Assembly: GCA_918026815.1 (NCBI GenBank)
Contig: CAKJVC010000171.1
Coordinates: 372,001-436,000, forward strand
Direction: 5' to 3'
DNA length: 64,000 nucleotides
Origin: Chalara sp. BL73
Lineage: Eukaryota; Ascomycota; Leotiomycetes; Helotiales
Under the pieces are notes generated by a model, which saw nothing but the letters and a program-made list of their open reading frames with translations, searched no databases and was not told where the DNA came from. Of this stretch, positions 1 to 12,335 are shown piece by piece (positions within the stretch are counted from its first letter, which is position 1; every line of letters starts with the position of its first letter). The position numbers and the translations under genes are program-made.

Positions 1-396
1 CTCAAAGAAATTAATGACCGTCGGATATCATGGCGGATGATTTGATGTATGGAATTTCTCCTAGGGACATGCACATTCGTGTACATTAAAAGATCATACA
101 ATTCAGAAAAATACTACTAAGCATTTTTAACCTTTTGCTGGGTCAGCGTTAGATAATGAAGAAACGGCTGTTAAAAAACCTAGTTTCGGGCGAGGATTGT
201 TCCGAATTTTGATATGCTTACTTTCCAAGACGAATGGGTACAATTTCGGGCGACGCTTTCCACTCTCCCGAAAAATCCTCTGAAGTCAACTGATCTGTCT
301 CGGGTCTTCCCGTCTTGCATGAGCTGTACAACAACTCAGATGACATATATATTACACATTTCTAAACAAGCCTTAGCAAAACAAAATTTCCTAGAC
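1..396. other. Upstream region of first gene, no gene seen
   Basis: AT-rich sequence with no convincing coding exon. It presumably holds the 5' leader and promoter of the plus-strand gene that follows. An in-frame upstream ATG at 214 exists, but the peptide it would add does not look like a protein N-terminus. Confidence 0.5.
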
Positions 397-1206
397 ATGA
401 CTTCAACTATAGGCTTTCGCTTCCTATCCCTTTTTTCGACTTCATTTACATCGATATCTCAGACTCATGTCAAATTACTGTCGGCAGTGGCACCAATCGC
501 ATTACCCGCTTTATATCTCATCTACCTCAAGCGCTCCTTTTCACAGCAGACCACCTCCATAAATACCTTTAGTCCACCAGAGCCTGTACCCGCATCATTA
601 CAAAGAACTAATGCAGCTGATACTCTTGAAATTTTTCAAGATCCAAGCTCATACAGAATTACTCGTGAGCACGTAGTGTCTCATCCAATTACGCTCGAAA
701 ATTTAAAGCCTGAGTTTCGTACGGCAACAGGGACGATACTCGAACCGCAGCTCTTGGAGAAATATTTGCAGACTACATTTGAGGCTTTCACATGGACGCC
801 CCAATCCATCTTGATGCACTGGATGATCAAGGACCCAACTGCGAAGCGGACTTTCGATGCTGAGTACTTAAAGAACTGTAAGTTCGAAATCGGCGACAGA
901 ACATGCGGTGTTTATGTTGTTACTGCAAGAACGAAAGATGGGCAGGGTGGTGAAAAGGCTATCTTGAGCCTCTCACCGCCCGCTGGGTGGACTGGGCCTA
1001 TTGTGCATGGGATATTGAATGTTGGGTATGAGGTTGACGATGGGAAAGTGATGTTTGTAAACGAGACGGTCTTGTGGAGGAAAACGGGCGGACGACCCAC
1101 GTTGTTGGAGGGAGGCGCTGGGCGGTGGTTTCATGGTTTGCTTGCGGGATGGCTGATCTCTAAGGGGATGGGAATTGTGGTGGAGCAGAAGAAGAAAATT
1201 TTGTAA
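397..1206 (+). CDS. Hypothetical membrane-anchored protein
   Basis: Single-exon reading frame of 269 aa when started at ATG 397; the frame stays open to ATG 214, but the 61 extra residues look non-coding. A hydrophobic segment lies at about residues 25-46 (LLSAVAPIALPALYLIYLKR), followed by basic residues, which suggests one N-terminal membrane anchor. The rest is a soluble domain with motifs such as WTPQSILMHWMIKD, CGVYVVTART and GRWFHGLLAGWLISKGMG. I do not recognise the family and assign no function. Regular codon use and a coherent domain make it a real gene; membrane topology is inference. Confidence 0.7.
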   Translation: MTSTIGFRFLSLFSTSFTSISQTHVKLLSAVAPIALPALYLIYLKRSFSQQTTSINTFSPPEPVPASLQRTNAADTLEIFQDPSSYRITREHVVSHPITLENLKPEFRTATGTILEPQLLEKYLQTTFEAFTWTPQSILMHWMIKDPTAKRTFDAEYLKNCKFEIGDRTCGVYVVTARTKDGQGGEKAILSLSPPAGWTGPIVHGILNVGYEVDDGKVMFVNETVLWRKTGGRPTLLEGGAGRWFHGLLAGWLISKGMGIVVEQKKKIL

Positions 1207-2014
1207 GGACATGTTGGTTGTAGAATCGTGGCTTTTGGATGCCAGGTAGCATTCCATCAGGTTGTATAACAGTTAACTATACGCTCCACTTAATAAGTAT
1301 ATACTAAACACTTCGCAATTATGGCCAATAATGCACAACCAATGTTCCGCTCTAGCCTCGAAGTTACTACATGACCTCGCCCCATGCCTGTATTCACTAT
1401 TTCACAGCTCAGCCATGAAAATTTTCTTGCTCTAAGCATACTTTCCTAGCCTTGGAGCTCCCTCAAGTCATCAAGTCAATAGTGAGTATTAGGAAAATGC
1501 ACGAGCGCCTTTATATAGAACCATAGAATGGTTCATTGATTCGATAGTAAACAATTCAAGCTAATAATTACATGTGAGAAAGGGCAAACTGAGACCGACC
1601 TAGCTCCGTTCATTTATCCTAACAGCTACAACCACTGCCCATGAGGTATGCTTTGTCGACGGAAACTTTCTGCTGGTTCAAATACAACACTACGATGCAG
1701 TGCTCACAGCTCCAGAAATAATGAGATATCATTTTGTGGATGATATGTCCGCTTTTCGCAGTTTATTTTGCAACAGAAAATATTAGCATTGACAATAACC
1801 GCCAAATGAACAGCGAAACCGAGATTTGCTAAAAAGATGGAATCTTTGATATTTTATTTACTGTTTATGTAGAATTTTGTGGAGCCATCGTCGACTCTGA
1901 CGTGAAGCACCCAACTCCAGCGCTGATGCTCCTGGGTATGCTCTAAAATTCATGCCAATAGGTTAAAAATAGACTTTCAGATGCCAAATAATCACATCAA
2001 TATGTTGCATTTTC
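1207..2014. other. Intergenic, convergent 3' ends
   Basis: About 0.8 kb between two convergently transcribed genes. It is AT-rich, holds only short spurious frames, and presumably contains both 3' UTRs. No repeat or RNA gene seen. Confidence 0.5.
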
Positions 2015-3460
2015 TCAAAGTTTGGTCATATCTCGAGTGAAAGAATCAGACGACCTTCGCGGTAGCGTATGCTCACTGCTTGAAGCTCCACCATCCCCCC
2101 GGCCATCACGATCATTCCCACCACCACCGCCAAAGCGCCTTTGTTGCTGATGCATCCTTTGCTGGTCCTCCTTTCGCCAATTCATGAACCATCGAATATG
2201 CATACTCGTAAGCTGCTGATTGCTCTGAAGCTCGGCGATCTGATTCTTGATCGGCACTGTTTGATTGAAAAGCATCATCGTTTGCTTGCCTTCGAGCTCC
2301 GTTAGCGCTAATGATAACTCGTTGATCCTTCTCTCTTGGTCTCCAAGTAAATTAAGTAGATAATCATTGGTTGATTCTGAGGTTGGCTCTGCTGGTGCTG
2401 AAGCTGCAAGAGTTGAAAGCTCTTCAGTTGAGATCTCGGAGTAATCCATTTGGCGATAATTATCTCTCTGACCTCCTTCCAAAAACTTGATCCTACGGTC
2501 CTGGAGCTGTTCTTTTTCAGTTAGATGCCGAACATCAGATCGCAGGGTCTGAATTTCTGATCTTAATCTTTCTGCCATTGGTCCAATAAACCTGAAATTA
2601 CAATCATCCCTGTGATGGCCCAGATTCCGCCTCTTGGACTTATGGTCGCAGCCATGTTCTGCCCATTTACATGCATCGATAACATCTGGGCATTCTATTT
2701 CATGCTGGGCCTGCTTGCAGCGTAACATTTCTGCACCACAGTGCTCACAATGCTTCTCCCGTTCTTTGCACGTACTTTCTCGGTGTTGCTCCATGTTGAT
2801 TTCCTGAAGGACCTCATCACAGTCCGGGCAAGTTATATTCTTATGTAAGCATCCCTTGTCAAATAACTTCCGTTTCACTTCTTGTGAACATTCTTCATCT
2901 GGACATGTGACAAGCGCTTCCTTGCAATATCTTTCAAGATGATGCCTAAGCATAGCTCTAGGAAGTTGGTCTTCACAAGTCGTGCATTCCACCTGGAGAG
3001 AGTCCAACTGATTGATGACAATTTTATGTGGCCGTATAAGGACAGCTGGACGTGCCAAGGGTTGACGGTCGATAGGACATATAGATTTATGAGACAACGC
3101 CCGTGTTATACACTCTCTGCAGAAAGTGTGACTACACTCAGTATCAACTGGGTCCACAAGTGCTACTTTGCAGATGGGACAGATGAGATTTTCGTTGACA
3201 GTGCCAATATAGGTGAGGCCTCGGTAGTCAATCCCATGAGTCGCATCTTGCTCAGCATGAGAGTTGGCGTCTGAATCTTCAGCTATGGGACGGCTGAGGG
3301 ATGCCGGATTCCTGGTTCTCATTGACCGCGGAGAGTTGAAAGCAGTAGCTGGCGTATTTGGAGGGGGAGCCATTATCGCCACAGCCAAGGAGACATCTGG
3401 AGACCCTGGACTGGGCACCCTTGGGGGAGTCTGAAGTAGCGGAGTATTTGGAGGAGGCAT
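2015..3460 (-). CDS. RING/TRAF-type zinc finger protein
   Basis: Single exon, 481 aa. Residues 1-85 are Pro/Ser-rich and probably disordered. A RING follows with Cys94, Cys97, Cys109, His111, Cys114, Cys117, Cys128 and Asp131; the final ligand is Asp, the C3HC3D pattern known from TRAF RINGs. TRAF-type Cys/His fingers cover about 155-290 (CTTCEDQLPRAMLRHHLERYC is the first), then a coiled coil at about 300-335 and a second helical stretch near 370-410. There is no MATH domain, unlike animal TRAFs. The C-terminus is Gly/Asp/Arg-rich. By family it should be an E3 ubiquitin ligase; the substrate cannot be inferred. Confidence 0.9.
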   Translation of the reverse strand: MPPPNTPLLQTPPRVPSPGSPDVSLAVAIMAPPPNTPATAFNSPRSMRTRNPASLSRPIAEDSDANSHAEQDATHGIDYRGLTYIGTVNENLICPICKVALVDPVDTECSHTFCRECITRALSHKSICPIDRQPLARPAVLIRPHKIVINQLDSLQVECTTCEDQLPRAMLRHHLERYCKEALVTCPDEECSQEVKRKLFDKGCLHKNITCPDCDEVLQEINMEQHRESTCKEREKHCEHCGAEMLRCKQAQHEIECPDVIDACKWAEHGCDHKSKRRNLGHHRDDCNFRFIGPMAERLRSEIQTLRSDVRHLTEKEQLQDRRIKFLEGGQRDNYRQMDYSEISTEELSTLAASAPAEPTSESTNDYLLNLLGDQERRINELSLALTELEGKQTMMLFNQTVPIKNQIAELQSNQQLTSMHIRWFMNWRKEDQQRMHQQQRRFGGGGGNDRDGRGDGGASSSEHTLPRRSSDSFTRDMTKL

Positions 3461-4021
3461 GTTGCTGTTAAGGAGTAGAGAATAGACAAGCCAGAAAGAA
3501 GATGAGAGAAATAAGTTTTAACTCAAATACACGTGAGACTCGGCAATATGAGAAGATATCTAGGAGCCGAAGACTAGACGGCTGATCCAAGCAGCGTGAG
3601 CGGGTCCTAGTGAAGAAGTTCTAGACCGCTATCTGACGTTAGGAGAAAGGTGTGCAATATTGTCTAGAGGTTCCCATAAAATTTGCCATAACTAGACTCG
3701 CCCCAGCAGTAAGTTGTCGATGATGCGAAAGTCATTGAAATAAAGGTCCATAGGATGTCTTATCGATACGGGTATATTGAATTGCTAGTCACACCCCATG
3801 ATTACCCGAAACTCAGCCGCATCATGTCAACCTCTAACAGGAACCAGAGAACCGGGAACCATGAAGTCAAATTTAAAGAGTGCCTAGATTCGAGCATATA
3901 TTATTCTTGACTTCCAGAACCAGGGGGCAATTTTTACCACCAGATAGACAATTCCACAACTCTCCAGAAACCACCGTTTGAGGACACCAAGTCCAAGCAG
4001 CTTGCGTGGAGCAAGGCAAAC
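3461..4021. promoter_or_regulatory. Divergent promoter region
   Basis: About 560 nt between the start codons of the RING gene (minus) and the SNARE gene (plus). It has no coding potential and must contain both promoters. A CACGTG hexamer lies near 3531; no defined TATA element is evident. Confidence 0.5.
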
Positions 4022-5027
4022 ATGGCCAATCCAAACCAATACTTCCTACTGGCAGATCACATCAAGCTCTCGCTCCTCGAACGACAACGAGCCATATCAC
4101 TCAATCTTGAGCCCACATCACAAGATGGTCATATTTCCAGGTCCCTAGAGTCTCTCCGCGAAGGCGTGGAGAGTGTCACTAACGAGCGGATACGCTTGCA
4201 AGAAGCCGGAGAAACCTCGTAAGACGATACTTGACTTATATCAACATGAAAAGCTACTAACTCACCAACTAGAGCCTCCCTCGGCCTAGCAGAAACAGAA
4301 CACAGTCTCCAAACCCAGTACAACGATCTAGCCTCTCAATTTGTCGGCGCACCCAGCATAACTCCATCCTCTATAACCTCCCCCAATGACCCATCCCTTA
4401 AGGACGACTTCGCACGCGCAACGCAACGTCCCAATCTTGCTGGCTCCTCCTCCTTCAAAAAAGCACTTCGATCAACATCCGGGAATGCCGCTATCAACTC
4501 GCCAAAGAGCGTGCGCTTCCAAGATGCACCATTAGTCCAAGATGACGAAGAGAATAGGAATGCTTTGTTCCCATATAGAGACGATCCAGAGAATGGTCTG
4601 CCGGACCAGAGTCATTTGGATAACCAGCAGATCCATGCGTACCATTCGAGGGTGCTGGCAGAGCAAGATGAGCAGCTGGATAGGCTGGGAGAGAGTATTA
4701 GCAGGCAGAGGGAGCTGAGCATCCAGATTGGGGATGAGTTAGATGAGCATGTGCAGAGTAAGCCATCTTCTGACTATTTTGCTGGGATTGCAATGTACCT
4801 CACATTTCGGAGCATAGCCTCCCACACAAATGGGTGTAGAGAATAATAACTAACACTAAATAGTGCTAGACGAAGTAGACAGGCACGTAGACAGACACCA
4901 AAGCCGCCTCGACAAAGCGCGAAAGAACCTAGGGAATGTAGCACGCAAAGCAAAGGACAACATGCAGATGACAATCATCCTCATCTTAATCATCATACTA
5001 GTTCTCCTGATCATCATCTTGAAATGA
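4022..5027 (+). CDS. SYN8: Qc-SNARE, syntaxin 8 type
   Basis: Three exons, 4022-4218, 4273-4757 and 4864-5027, give 281 aa; both introns (54 and 106 nt) have GT..AG ends and the phases close exactly. The N-terminal half is soluble, with a Ser/Pro linker. A t-SNARE heptad region spans about residues 190-255, including RVLAEQDEQLDRLGESISRQ, with a glutamine in SIQIGDEL at the position expected for the zero-layer Q. The last about 20 residues are Ile/Leu-rich and end in Lys, a tail anchor. By family it acts in membrane fusion at endosome/vacuole membranes. Confidence in the SNARE call is high; the Syn8 subtype rests on domain order and length. Confidence 0.9.
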
Positions 5028-5462
5028 GGAAATATGTTGCAGCATCTAATTTGAACTGGAGCTCTGGTAAAGCAGTGGATGATCACTTTGCATGTTCTGG
5101 CGCTGGCGTTGAGGAGCAAGGGCTGCGGGCATGGATTCGGCTTTGTACGTTACATGAACCGTATAAGCTCGCTCAGATTTGAATCTTCACAATTTTTGTG
5201 TCCTGTCATTTGGGACTACTCTATACACACATCTCTAGCTCCGTCTTTCTTGTTCCCCTCTGCCACCCAGCTCAACACTTTACAACCCAGGATCCTGGCT
5301 GGTTCCATGCCTACGACACCAACACATTAGCGTCATTTACTCAACTCCTGACCTCCCTCCGTCTGCCTGGAATCTTCACAACCGACGAGGCATCCCCGGC
5401 CCGTTGCTTCCACAAACAATCGGAAAGGCTGAATCATACTCACAAACACAACAAGGGCAAAC
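5028..5462. other. Intergenic, convergent 3' ends
   Basis: Sequence between the SNARE stop and the stop of the small minus-strand mitochondrial gene. Short frames here carry no recognisable domain. Probably 3' UTRs only. Confidence 0.5.
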
Positions 5463-5950
5463 CTACTTATGCTTCTTCTCAATATGCTCCACGGTTCTCT
5501 TCTGCAGCTCTTCCACGCTGCCAGAGCCTCCCTGGCCCCGATCCGCCGCAATAGCCTCCTCGCTATCGCTCGCCAGCTCGGGCTTCCAATGGCCCTTCCC
5601 CTCCTTACTCTTAGAAACCGAATCCTGCTTATGCTTCTCGTTGTTGGCCGCCTGCTCCGGGTCGTCTATTCGAGGTATTTTGTTAGCCCCCCCTCCTGCG
5701 CATGACATTTATTATTTTTGTTTTCCCCCCTTTTCGCTCGCTTGATCATTCGGTGCGAGCGAGAACGTGACGATACGAAAAGAGCCACATGCGTCTCCGC
5801 ATACCTTGACAGCTGAAGCGATGGGAGAGGGGAGGAAGACGTACCACGATCGGATTCTTTGAGCGGGCGGGTGGAGCTGGCGTGGAAAGCTCGCGATTGC
5901 ATGGCCATTGGGCGCGTCGCCATGCGGGAGGTTCGTAGGAGGAATGACAT
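5463..5950 (-). CDS. Small predicted mitochondrial protein
   Basis: Two exons on the minus strand: 5845-5950 and 5463-5665, joined across a 179-nt intron (GTACGT..TAG) to give 102 aa. The first 35 residues look like a mitochondrial targeting peptide (many Arg, Ser and Met, no acids before the cleavage-like motif RAFHASS). The mature part is short, hydrophilic and highly charged, with motif GKGHWKPELASDSEEA, and ends in a Lys/His-rich tail. I recall similar uncharacterised small proteins across Pezizomycotina but know no function. Mitochondrial location is inference from the N-terminus. Confidence 0.75.
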
Positions 5951-7493
5951 ATTCGATTAGTTGCCTTCCCCAAAAAAAATCCAAAAAAAAAGAAAACTGC
6001 GTTCTAGGTCAGCTCAAATCCAATCATCTCCACTTCGTTCCTCAAGTACGAAGCTCAATTGCGTTGTATCCATCAAAAAGAGTGGCGAAGACATACTCGG
6101 TTGACTATCAATTGACAATGAATGTTACGGCTTGGTTCTTGAAGGAGGAAAGAGAAATTCGTCAGGTGGAAAGCAGAATAAGTCCTAGTCTTGGTGCTTC
6201 TTAACGTAATCTCTTAGTCCAGGCAAGATGAAATGGGTGTTAATGGGCTTTGGCTGAGTGGTTGATCTTGTTCTCCTCGGTTGTGAACGAGATGGCTACG
6301 TCATTCTTTTTTCCGGGTATGTGATGACCGCTGCGGCATTTTGAGATCGTGAATGGAGCCGCCATTTCTTGTTTCGATAAAGCCTTACTAGTCTTGAAGA
6401 TTTATTATGAAATAATTTTATAAGCCTGTTACTTGCGAAGTACTGTATCAACAGTGTGGTTTTGGTTTAATTATCCTCATAGTTGCCCGCTTGATTGGAC
6501 TTTCGTTGCCGTTCGAGCGGGTCTTACTGGTTTCGAGATAAAACAAGTATAAACTTGGCTGGAAACAAGTCCTCTGCACCGCGAGCCTGTGATTTGAGAA
6601 TAGACTGCATGGTCACTTAGGTTCACGAGCCAGTTTATACAACATAATTGACAAAGAAGGCATAAAATGGTTGAAATACAATTGAGTTGATTGTCATGGC
6701 CTATATGCAATATCATCGACAATCGTTGCCATCCTAATTGGATTTTAAACAAGAAGATTCCCCATTTAAGTCCTCATCCCAGATATATGCCTTTCCCAAA
6801 CGATGCGAAGGAAAAAGGTATGTAACAGAACGCAAATTCCAGTGGTGACCCAGTCCCAATCAAGACCACAGCCGATGCCCCGCTTCGCAATACTATTTCA
6901 TTCCTTCGTCTTGGTATAACCATGAGATCTTGCCAACGCAAATACACCGTTTCCTAAAATACCAATCGACAACACCAGAAGCGCTCATCATACAAAGAAG
7001 CGCTGTCATATAGCCATCCGCCATCCCAATACAAAGAAAATAATAGACTGAGAGAAATCTTGCCCATGCCAATAAACACCCGTGATCCGCTCTCCCAGAG
7101 GAAAGAAAATCATTCTATGTAATTTGATATCTTTTTTTATCGTAGTCCCGTGAAGTCGCCGCTTCATGTTTCACCGAAATGCATGCCAGCCAAAACACCG
7201 TCGCAAATTATGCAATGCGCGCTCAAAATCAGCCCATCCAATGGGAGCAACACTATCACCTAATTGAACAAGTGGTATCGATATGTTCAAGCGCGCCATA
7301 GTCTCAAAGAATAAGGTGAAGGGTATATCGGAATTTATACAAAGGATTCGTTGAGGTGTGGAAGATGTGAAGAATTATCGATGCCGAAAGTGGAGTGCCC
7401 GCCAAGGAATTGAATGAGTGACGAGAATGCGAAAAACAGCCGATGCGAGAGCAGGACCAACAATGCATCAGTGAAACTGAAAGCAGTGATGGT
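5951..7493. other. Intergenic, about 1.5 kb
   Basis: Lies between two minus-strand genes, so it combines the promoter of the small mitochondrial protein gene with the 3' region of the next gene. AT-rich with no supported exon. A TACTGTA motif occurs near 6440. Confidence 0.5.
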
Positions 7494-8051
7494 CTACCAG
7501 CGTCGGCCAAGTGATTGTTGGAGCATCCTGGCGGGCGAGAGGGACTGCGGGGGGCTCGACATTCTTACGCCTGTGCTGGGGTTGACGATGGGAATGGCAT
7601 TTCGAATGCGAGTGGCCGCTGGTTGATGGAGCTTCAGGGTTGTTGTTGAGCTCTGATATGAGGGAACATATGGAGCAGAGTTGGAGTTGAGAGAGAAGGT
7701 ATCGGGTGTGACTTGGTGTTGCGTCGGAGAGTGTTCGGGGCTACCGCTGGAGAGCGAGGATCGGTCGGACCCAGAATGCATGGAGAACATGTCCCTGTCG
7801 GCATCTTCGATGAGATTTGGACAGAATTCCAAATCATCATCCATATCGAACGACCGGCCGGACTCGAAGCGTTGACGGAAGTTGGTCACCGCTGCTGCCT
7901 CTTCCTCCTTTCTGACATTTCGGAATTGTTTGGCAGCGTTTTGCGACAGGCGAGGTGCTCTCCGGCCACGACCGCTGTGATGTGAGGGAGTTGACGAAGG
8001 GTTTGCCGCGGTAGGATGGCTGTGAGTGTTGTAGTGATAGTATGAAGACAT
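7494..8051 (-). CDS. Conserved hypothetical, low-complexity protein
   Basis: Single exon, 185 aa, rich in Ser, Pro, His and Asn. The best-structured stretch is near residues 35-85: APRLSQNAAKQFRNVRKEEE, then FRQRFESGRSFDMDDDLEFC, which combines a basic helix and an acidic patch. The C-terminus (SPARMLQQSLGRRW) is short and basic. No enzymatic motif, signal peptide or membrane segment is visible. The pattern suggests a disordered regulatory or adaptor protein, but I assign no function. The leader upstream of the ATG is strongly pyrimidine-rich on the coding strand. Confidence 0.7.
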   Translation of the reverse strand: MSSYYHYNTHSHPTAANPSSTPSHHSGRGRRAPRLSQNAAKQFRNVRKEEEAAAVTNFRQRFESGRSFDMDDDLEFCPNLIEDADRDMFSMHSGSDRSSLSSGSPEHSPTQHQVTPDTFSLNSNSAPYVPSYQSSTTTLKLHQPAATRIRNAIPIVNPSTGVRMSSPPQSLSPARMLQQSLGRRW

Positions 8052-8660
8052 TATCGTTGCATTTATTTTTGGGTTGTTGATGCGGCGAGATATTGAGCAA
8101 TGGAAACAGTTGTCGGAAGCACGATCAACGGCAGATGTAACGATTATTGTATGGTCGAAAAGGGTAGAGTGGATTTGAAATTGTTGGATTAATGATGCTA
8201 ATGACGATGGGATTACAGGTGAGTGTTGCTGTAGTTGTTTATTGTGGGAGGATTCAGGATGGATGAAGGTGGGATTCGCGAGGTGTTAATGGATGGGGGG
8301 AAGTGAGTGGTGTGATGATGTGTGGTTGGGGCGAAGGGACTTGTTGATGAGGAGAGTGTGTGTAAGAGGGAGTGGGAAGGGGGGGGGAAAGGAAGAGCGG
8401 CTGGGAGAAGGAAACTAGACGCTTGCTACGGTAACCCATTTGTACCGGTGGCACTTTGCTATTGTTTGCCACCATCCACATTCCCCTGATTGGTTCAGCC
8501 TTGAGGCCCTATAGCAGGGATCCCCTGGAACTGACGAGGAGGGATCTGAATAGCAAATCCTGCTACGTTCCCGACTGACCACAGGAGGAGAAGGAGGAGG
8601 ATGAAAAAGAAGAAGAATAAGAAGAAGAATTCAGTAATAAGATGTTATACAGGAGTGACT
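8052..8660 (-). promoter_or_regulatory. Pyrimidine-rich upstream region
   Basis: On the minus (coding) strand this is a series of CT-rich blocks, for example the complement of the purine run at about 8583-8632. Pyrimidine-rich leaders are common upstream of fungal genes. Assignment to the 185-aa gene is by position only. Confidence 0.35.
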
Positions 8661-9947
8661 ATAGTTCCAATGCCTTCAGGATGGGGGTTTTTTAATCATC
8701 ATGATATATCTGTCCTTGACGATATCTACTCATCATCACCATCCCACCAGTGTGGACGCTCTTGTGCGATGCTCAACGAGGAACCACACGTGAAGCATCA
8801 AAGCTTGTCCCTGATGGGCTTGCCCTCTCTTTTTAGGTCAAGCTAGCTACACAGCTGGGAGTAGTTTTAGAGTTGTTGTGGGGATGAAGAGAGCGCGCGA
8901 GAAAGGAAAAGAGATAATCCCCTGCATCGCCCGGTACGGTTTTACAGTCGACATTACATGGAATCCAACCAACCCCCCGGGCCTCTGTATGTATGTGTTA
9001 TGTATGTCCTGTATATTTGATGTTCAAGTGCCACTGCCCCCCCCCCGGGGTGGCCACGAAATGGCTGATCATGCTATGGGCAGCATCTGGTAACACCATC
9101 TGCCCATCTCGCTCGAGGTCCATGCCTCCCTATGCTAAAACACAAAGATACAAGTCACCGTGCTCTATTGTACCAGTATAACAGACGGCCACAAAACACA
9201 GAACGCCAGGTCCCGGCCGGGCCTGGCCTGGCCATAACCTTCTCTCAGTGTCTCAGGTTCAGGAAATCTCGCCTTTTCCACCAAGCTTTTCTCTCCTCGT
9301 GTCCCTCCAAAACTGCACAGCATCTGGAACACAACGCTTCGATAAGATCATCGCTTGTTCCGTGCAACAATTGGTTCCGTCTACCGCCGTCAGCAACACA
9401 ATTTGTTTTAAACACTAAAAGAACACCCGCATAAAGCTGCCCGGCTTACAATACTCAAACAGACCCAGCATTTCCAACCCCCCCGTAAGTAATGTAAGCA
9501 GGTTAAACCTCTCATTTCATCTGCAAAATGCAGTCCCTCCCACCAGCCACTTTCCCCTACGTCGCCTTCTCCATCTCCCCCATCTTTCATTTCACTGCCA
9601 GTTAAATCAACAAAGCATTGATTGTCATTCATGCACAGTCCCCTATGATTCTATATTTACCAACCCCCTTCCCCCCCTCCGCCTAGTATCAAAAGGTAAA
9701 AGTAAATAAAAAACTGCGCCTACATCGGCATGTCCTGGAGGTGCAGGGCTGTGTTGCATGCATATAGCCAACCTGGTCCGCTTCGGCCACCATACCAACT
9801 GCAAGCCTCTTGTTCCAGACAAGCGCTGGCCAATCACAGCAGGCGCGAGGTCTGACCACAGTCACCGCCAGTTGAAAAAGACGCATGGAGAGAAATTTTG
9901 AGGGGGAGGCTTTGCCGCTGGCATGCCGGACCCTCCTCGTACTGGAT

Positions 9948-9967
9948 GTACTGTACTGCTACAGTAC
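9948..9967. repeat. Perfect 8-bp inverted repeat (hairpin)
   Basis: The arms GTACTGTA and TACAGTAC flank the loop CTGC. It could be a cruciform, an operator-like site or chance. Related TACTGTA words recur elsewhere in the window, including a 12-bp palindrome at 20371-20382. Confidence 0.6.
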
Positions 9968-10030
9968 TGCGTGCCCGATGAGCTTGCCGATCGAGAGAGA
10001 CGCACAGGGCGACGAGGCTGGAAAAGATGG

Positions 10031-10048
10031 TTGGGTTGGGTTGGGTTG
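10031..10048 (+). repeat. Short TTGGG tandem repeat
   Basis: Three TTGGG units plus a partial fourth in a gene-poor region. This is a minor microsatellite; it differs from the fungal telomere unit TTAGGG. Confidence 0.6.
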
Positions 10049-12335
10049 TACAAAATCCCCAGAGATCTAGCTACGGGATACCTGGGGACGCCGAGGATAT
10101 GCCAGAACTGCTTTTAGCGGTGATCAACAGTGTTAACCACTACTGTATGGATCTCGAATTCCCTGGCCCATCCGATAAGATCAAGTGACAAACTTTTGCC
10201 TCTGGTTCTAATCTGAGTGTCAACATCAGGCTTCCAAATACAGAATAGTTATGGGATACCTTAGTACACGGGAATATTGTATTATTGTACGCATTCACAT
10301 TAGCTCGAGAGACCACACATCTGCCTTATCGCCATGCAGCGCTAAGATTCGCTGGTAGACTACAGAGTTCTTACTGTACCTACATGCGTTCACCGACATC
10401 TGGCAGCAGCCCCGGGACACCACTGCTACCCAATAGGCGCTATTCCATTGGCTGGGACTGCTACCGAAGGCATTTCTGCAAGGAGAGGGAAAGAGATATT
10501 TTGATTCTTTTTAAGGTACACGTCGGGCTACGGGCTAGCCACGTTTTCGAAGGATGCTGCAGAACGCTCTGCCAAATGGTTTCATATTCGCTGCAGAACA
10601 CCTCTCGAGTGTGGGGGCTCGAAAAATAAAATAAACAAAGCAGATGGTGATGTGTTGGCTGATCCACTTCTGCATTCTGTATACATCCCATTCTAACATG
10701 TATATCCTGAGGAGCCCAACCTCTTTGTCTTCGATGTGTGGGCCGCAGGTATCGAATATTCCTGTGGAGCTAGTCTAAGACCTCACCGCTTGAAAAAATA
10801 TCTAGAAGAAGAACACGCAAATTGTTATGGTAGAAACTCTCGAAGGCACCCATTTCGTATGGTTTTTGGTCTCGCCAAGCTAGAGCTGGGAGATGTTTGT
10901 AGTCATACTTGTCAGGAGCCTTTAGAAGCCTTTGTTGCTACATATAGCTCAGGCCAGGCGCGGACATCAGAGCAATACTCAGTCTTTGCTCTTCCCCATA
11001 TGTACTCATCTGTTTCATAGCTTTCATATATGAACTATTTGTTCTACTAGGCCATGTAATGTCTAATGTGTGTAAAAGATATAAGTTCCCTTCCTCTTTC
11101 AGATATACGCACCGCATGAGCACCACGACTGCAGGCCCACGACTGATCTGACCTCTTCTTTCAATCTCCTTCCTTTCATGTGTATGTTCCTTAAGCACTT
11201 GATATCAGATCCTCTAAAGACGATCATTGACGTAGCTAGTTTAATGCTGTCCGCGCTTCCCCCACTTCCAAACGCTACACTTCCCCGTCAGCACTTTATT
11301 TTCTTGTCCCAGCAAGTGTAGATAGTAGAGCTCAAGACACCTTGCATTTGAATCTTGCGGTAAATAATTTGCTGGCGGTTCTAATCAAGGCTCCATCATG
11401 TAACGGGCTTTGTAATTAAACCTCTAGACACGTTCAGGTTTCCTGTTCCAAGGAATGGCTGATGTCTAGATCTCCTAGTGCCAGTGTACAGTATCTTAAT
11501 ACTCTTTAATTTCGGCCATAGACCATGCTGTTGTTTGCGGAGCGGACTCTTCGGATCCCGTTCTCGTCATTCATGCTTAATTTGCGGAAGGAGGCAGCGT
11601 TGCTGATCTCTGCTCGCATATAAAGGCTTAGCCTATATACAATATCACAATGAGGATACACTGATTGCTAGAAAACTGAACCGGCTCGTATATTGGGGAG
11701 CGATGGTAGTGATGGCGAAGATCATCTGGTGACAGATCTGGTATAGACGAGGAATTAATGTTGACAACGATGACGATGAAGTTATAAGGAGGAACGCACT
11801 GAGGTTGTGGGTCGAGTTATTGGAGGTTTGTTTGCCATCATGTAGAATGCTTAAAGCGAGAATCTTCATGAAGCAGAAATGTGCAGGGAGAAGTAATTAA
11901 TAAACCTGATTAGTCGCTTCTTCACAGGAAGCTCCTCATGTGCCACAAGTATAGAGGCAGCCAGCTTCTCGTCCAAAAAGGGCGAGAGCTACTTCCCGAG
12001 CTGATATGCTGTGGTCGTAACAATCTTTGTTGGCCTAATGCTAGTTAAAACAGATCTAATACAGATACATCAACACCAACTCCAGCACCAAGACCATGAA
12101 TAGGCATCGCTACGCAGCAGCTCAGCTTTGCTGTGATACCTACAATCATATTGCGGACAGTGATATGAAAGTGTTGAGGGCGAACTCGAGGAGATTTGGT
12201 TACCGTGCTCCTTCCCCGACAACGAGACTCCCGACAGAACTGTTTCCCGCCACAAAAGAACACTAAACTTGAGAGGTTATGAAGAAAAGTATCTCACATT
12301 TCTGCCGTATCTGAATTTTATAGATCTGAGACATT

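Noticed and set aside
10031..10048. TTGGG repeat as interstitial telomere
   Set aside because: Fungal telomeres usually use TTAGGG; only three units are present.
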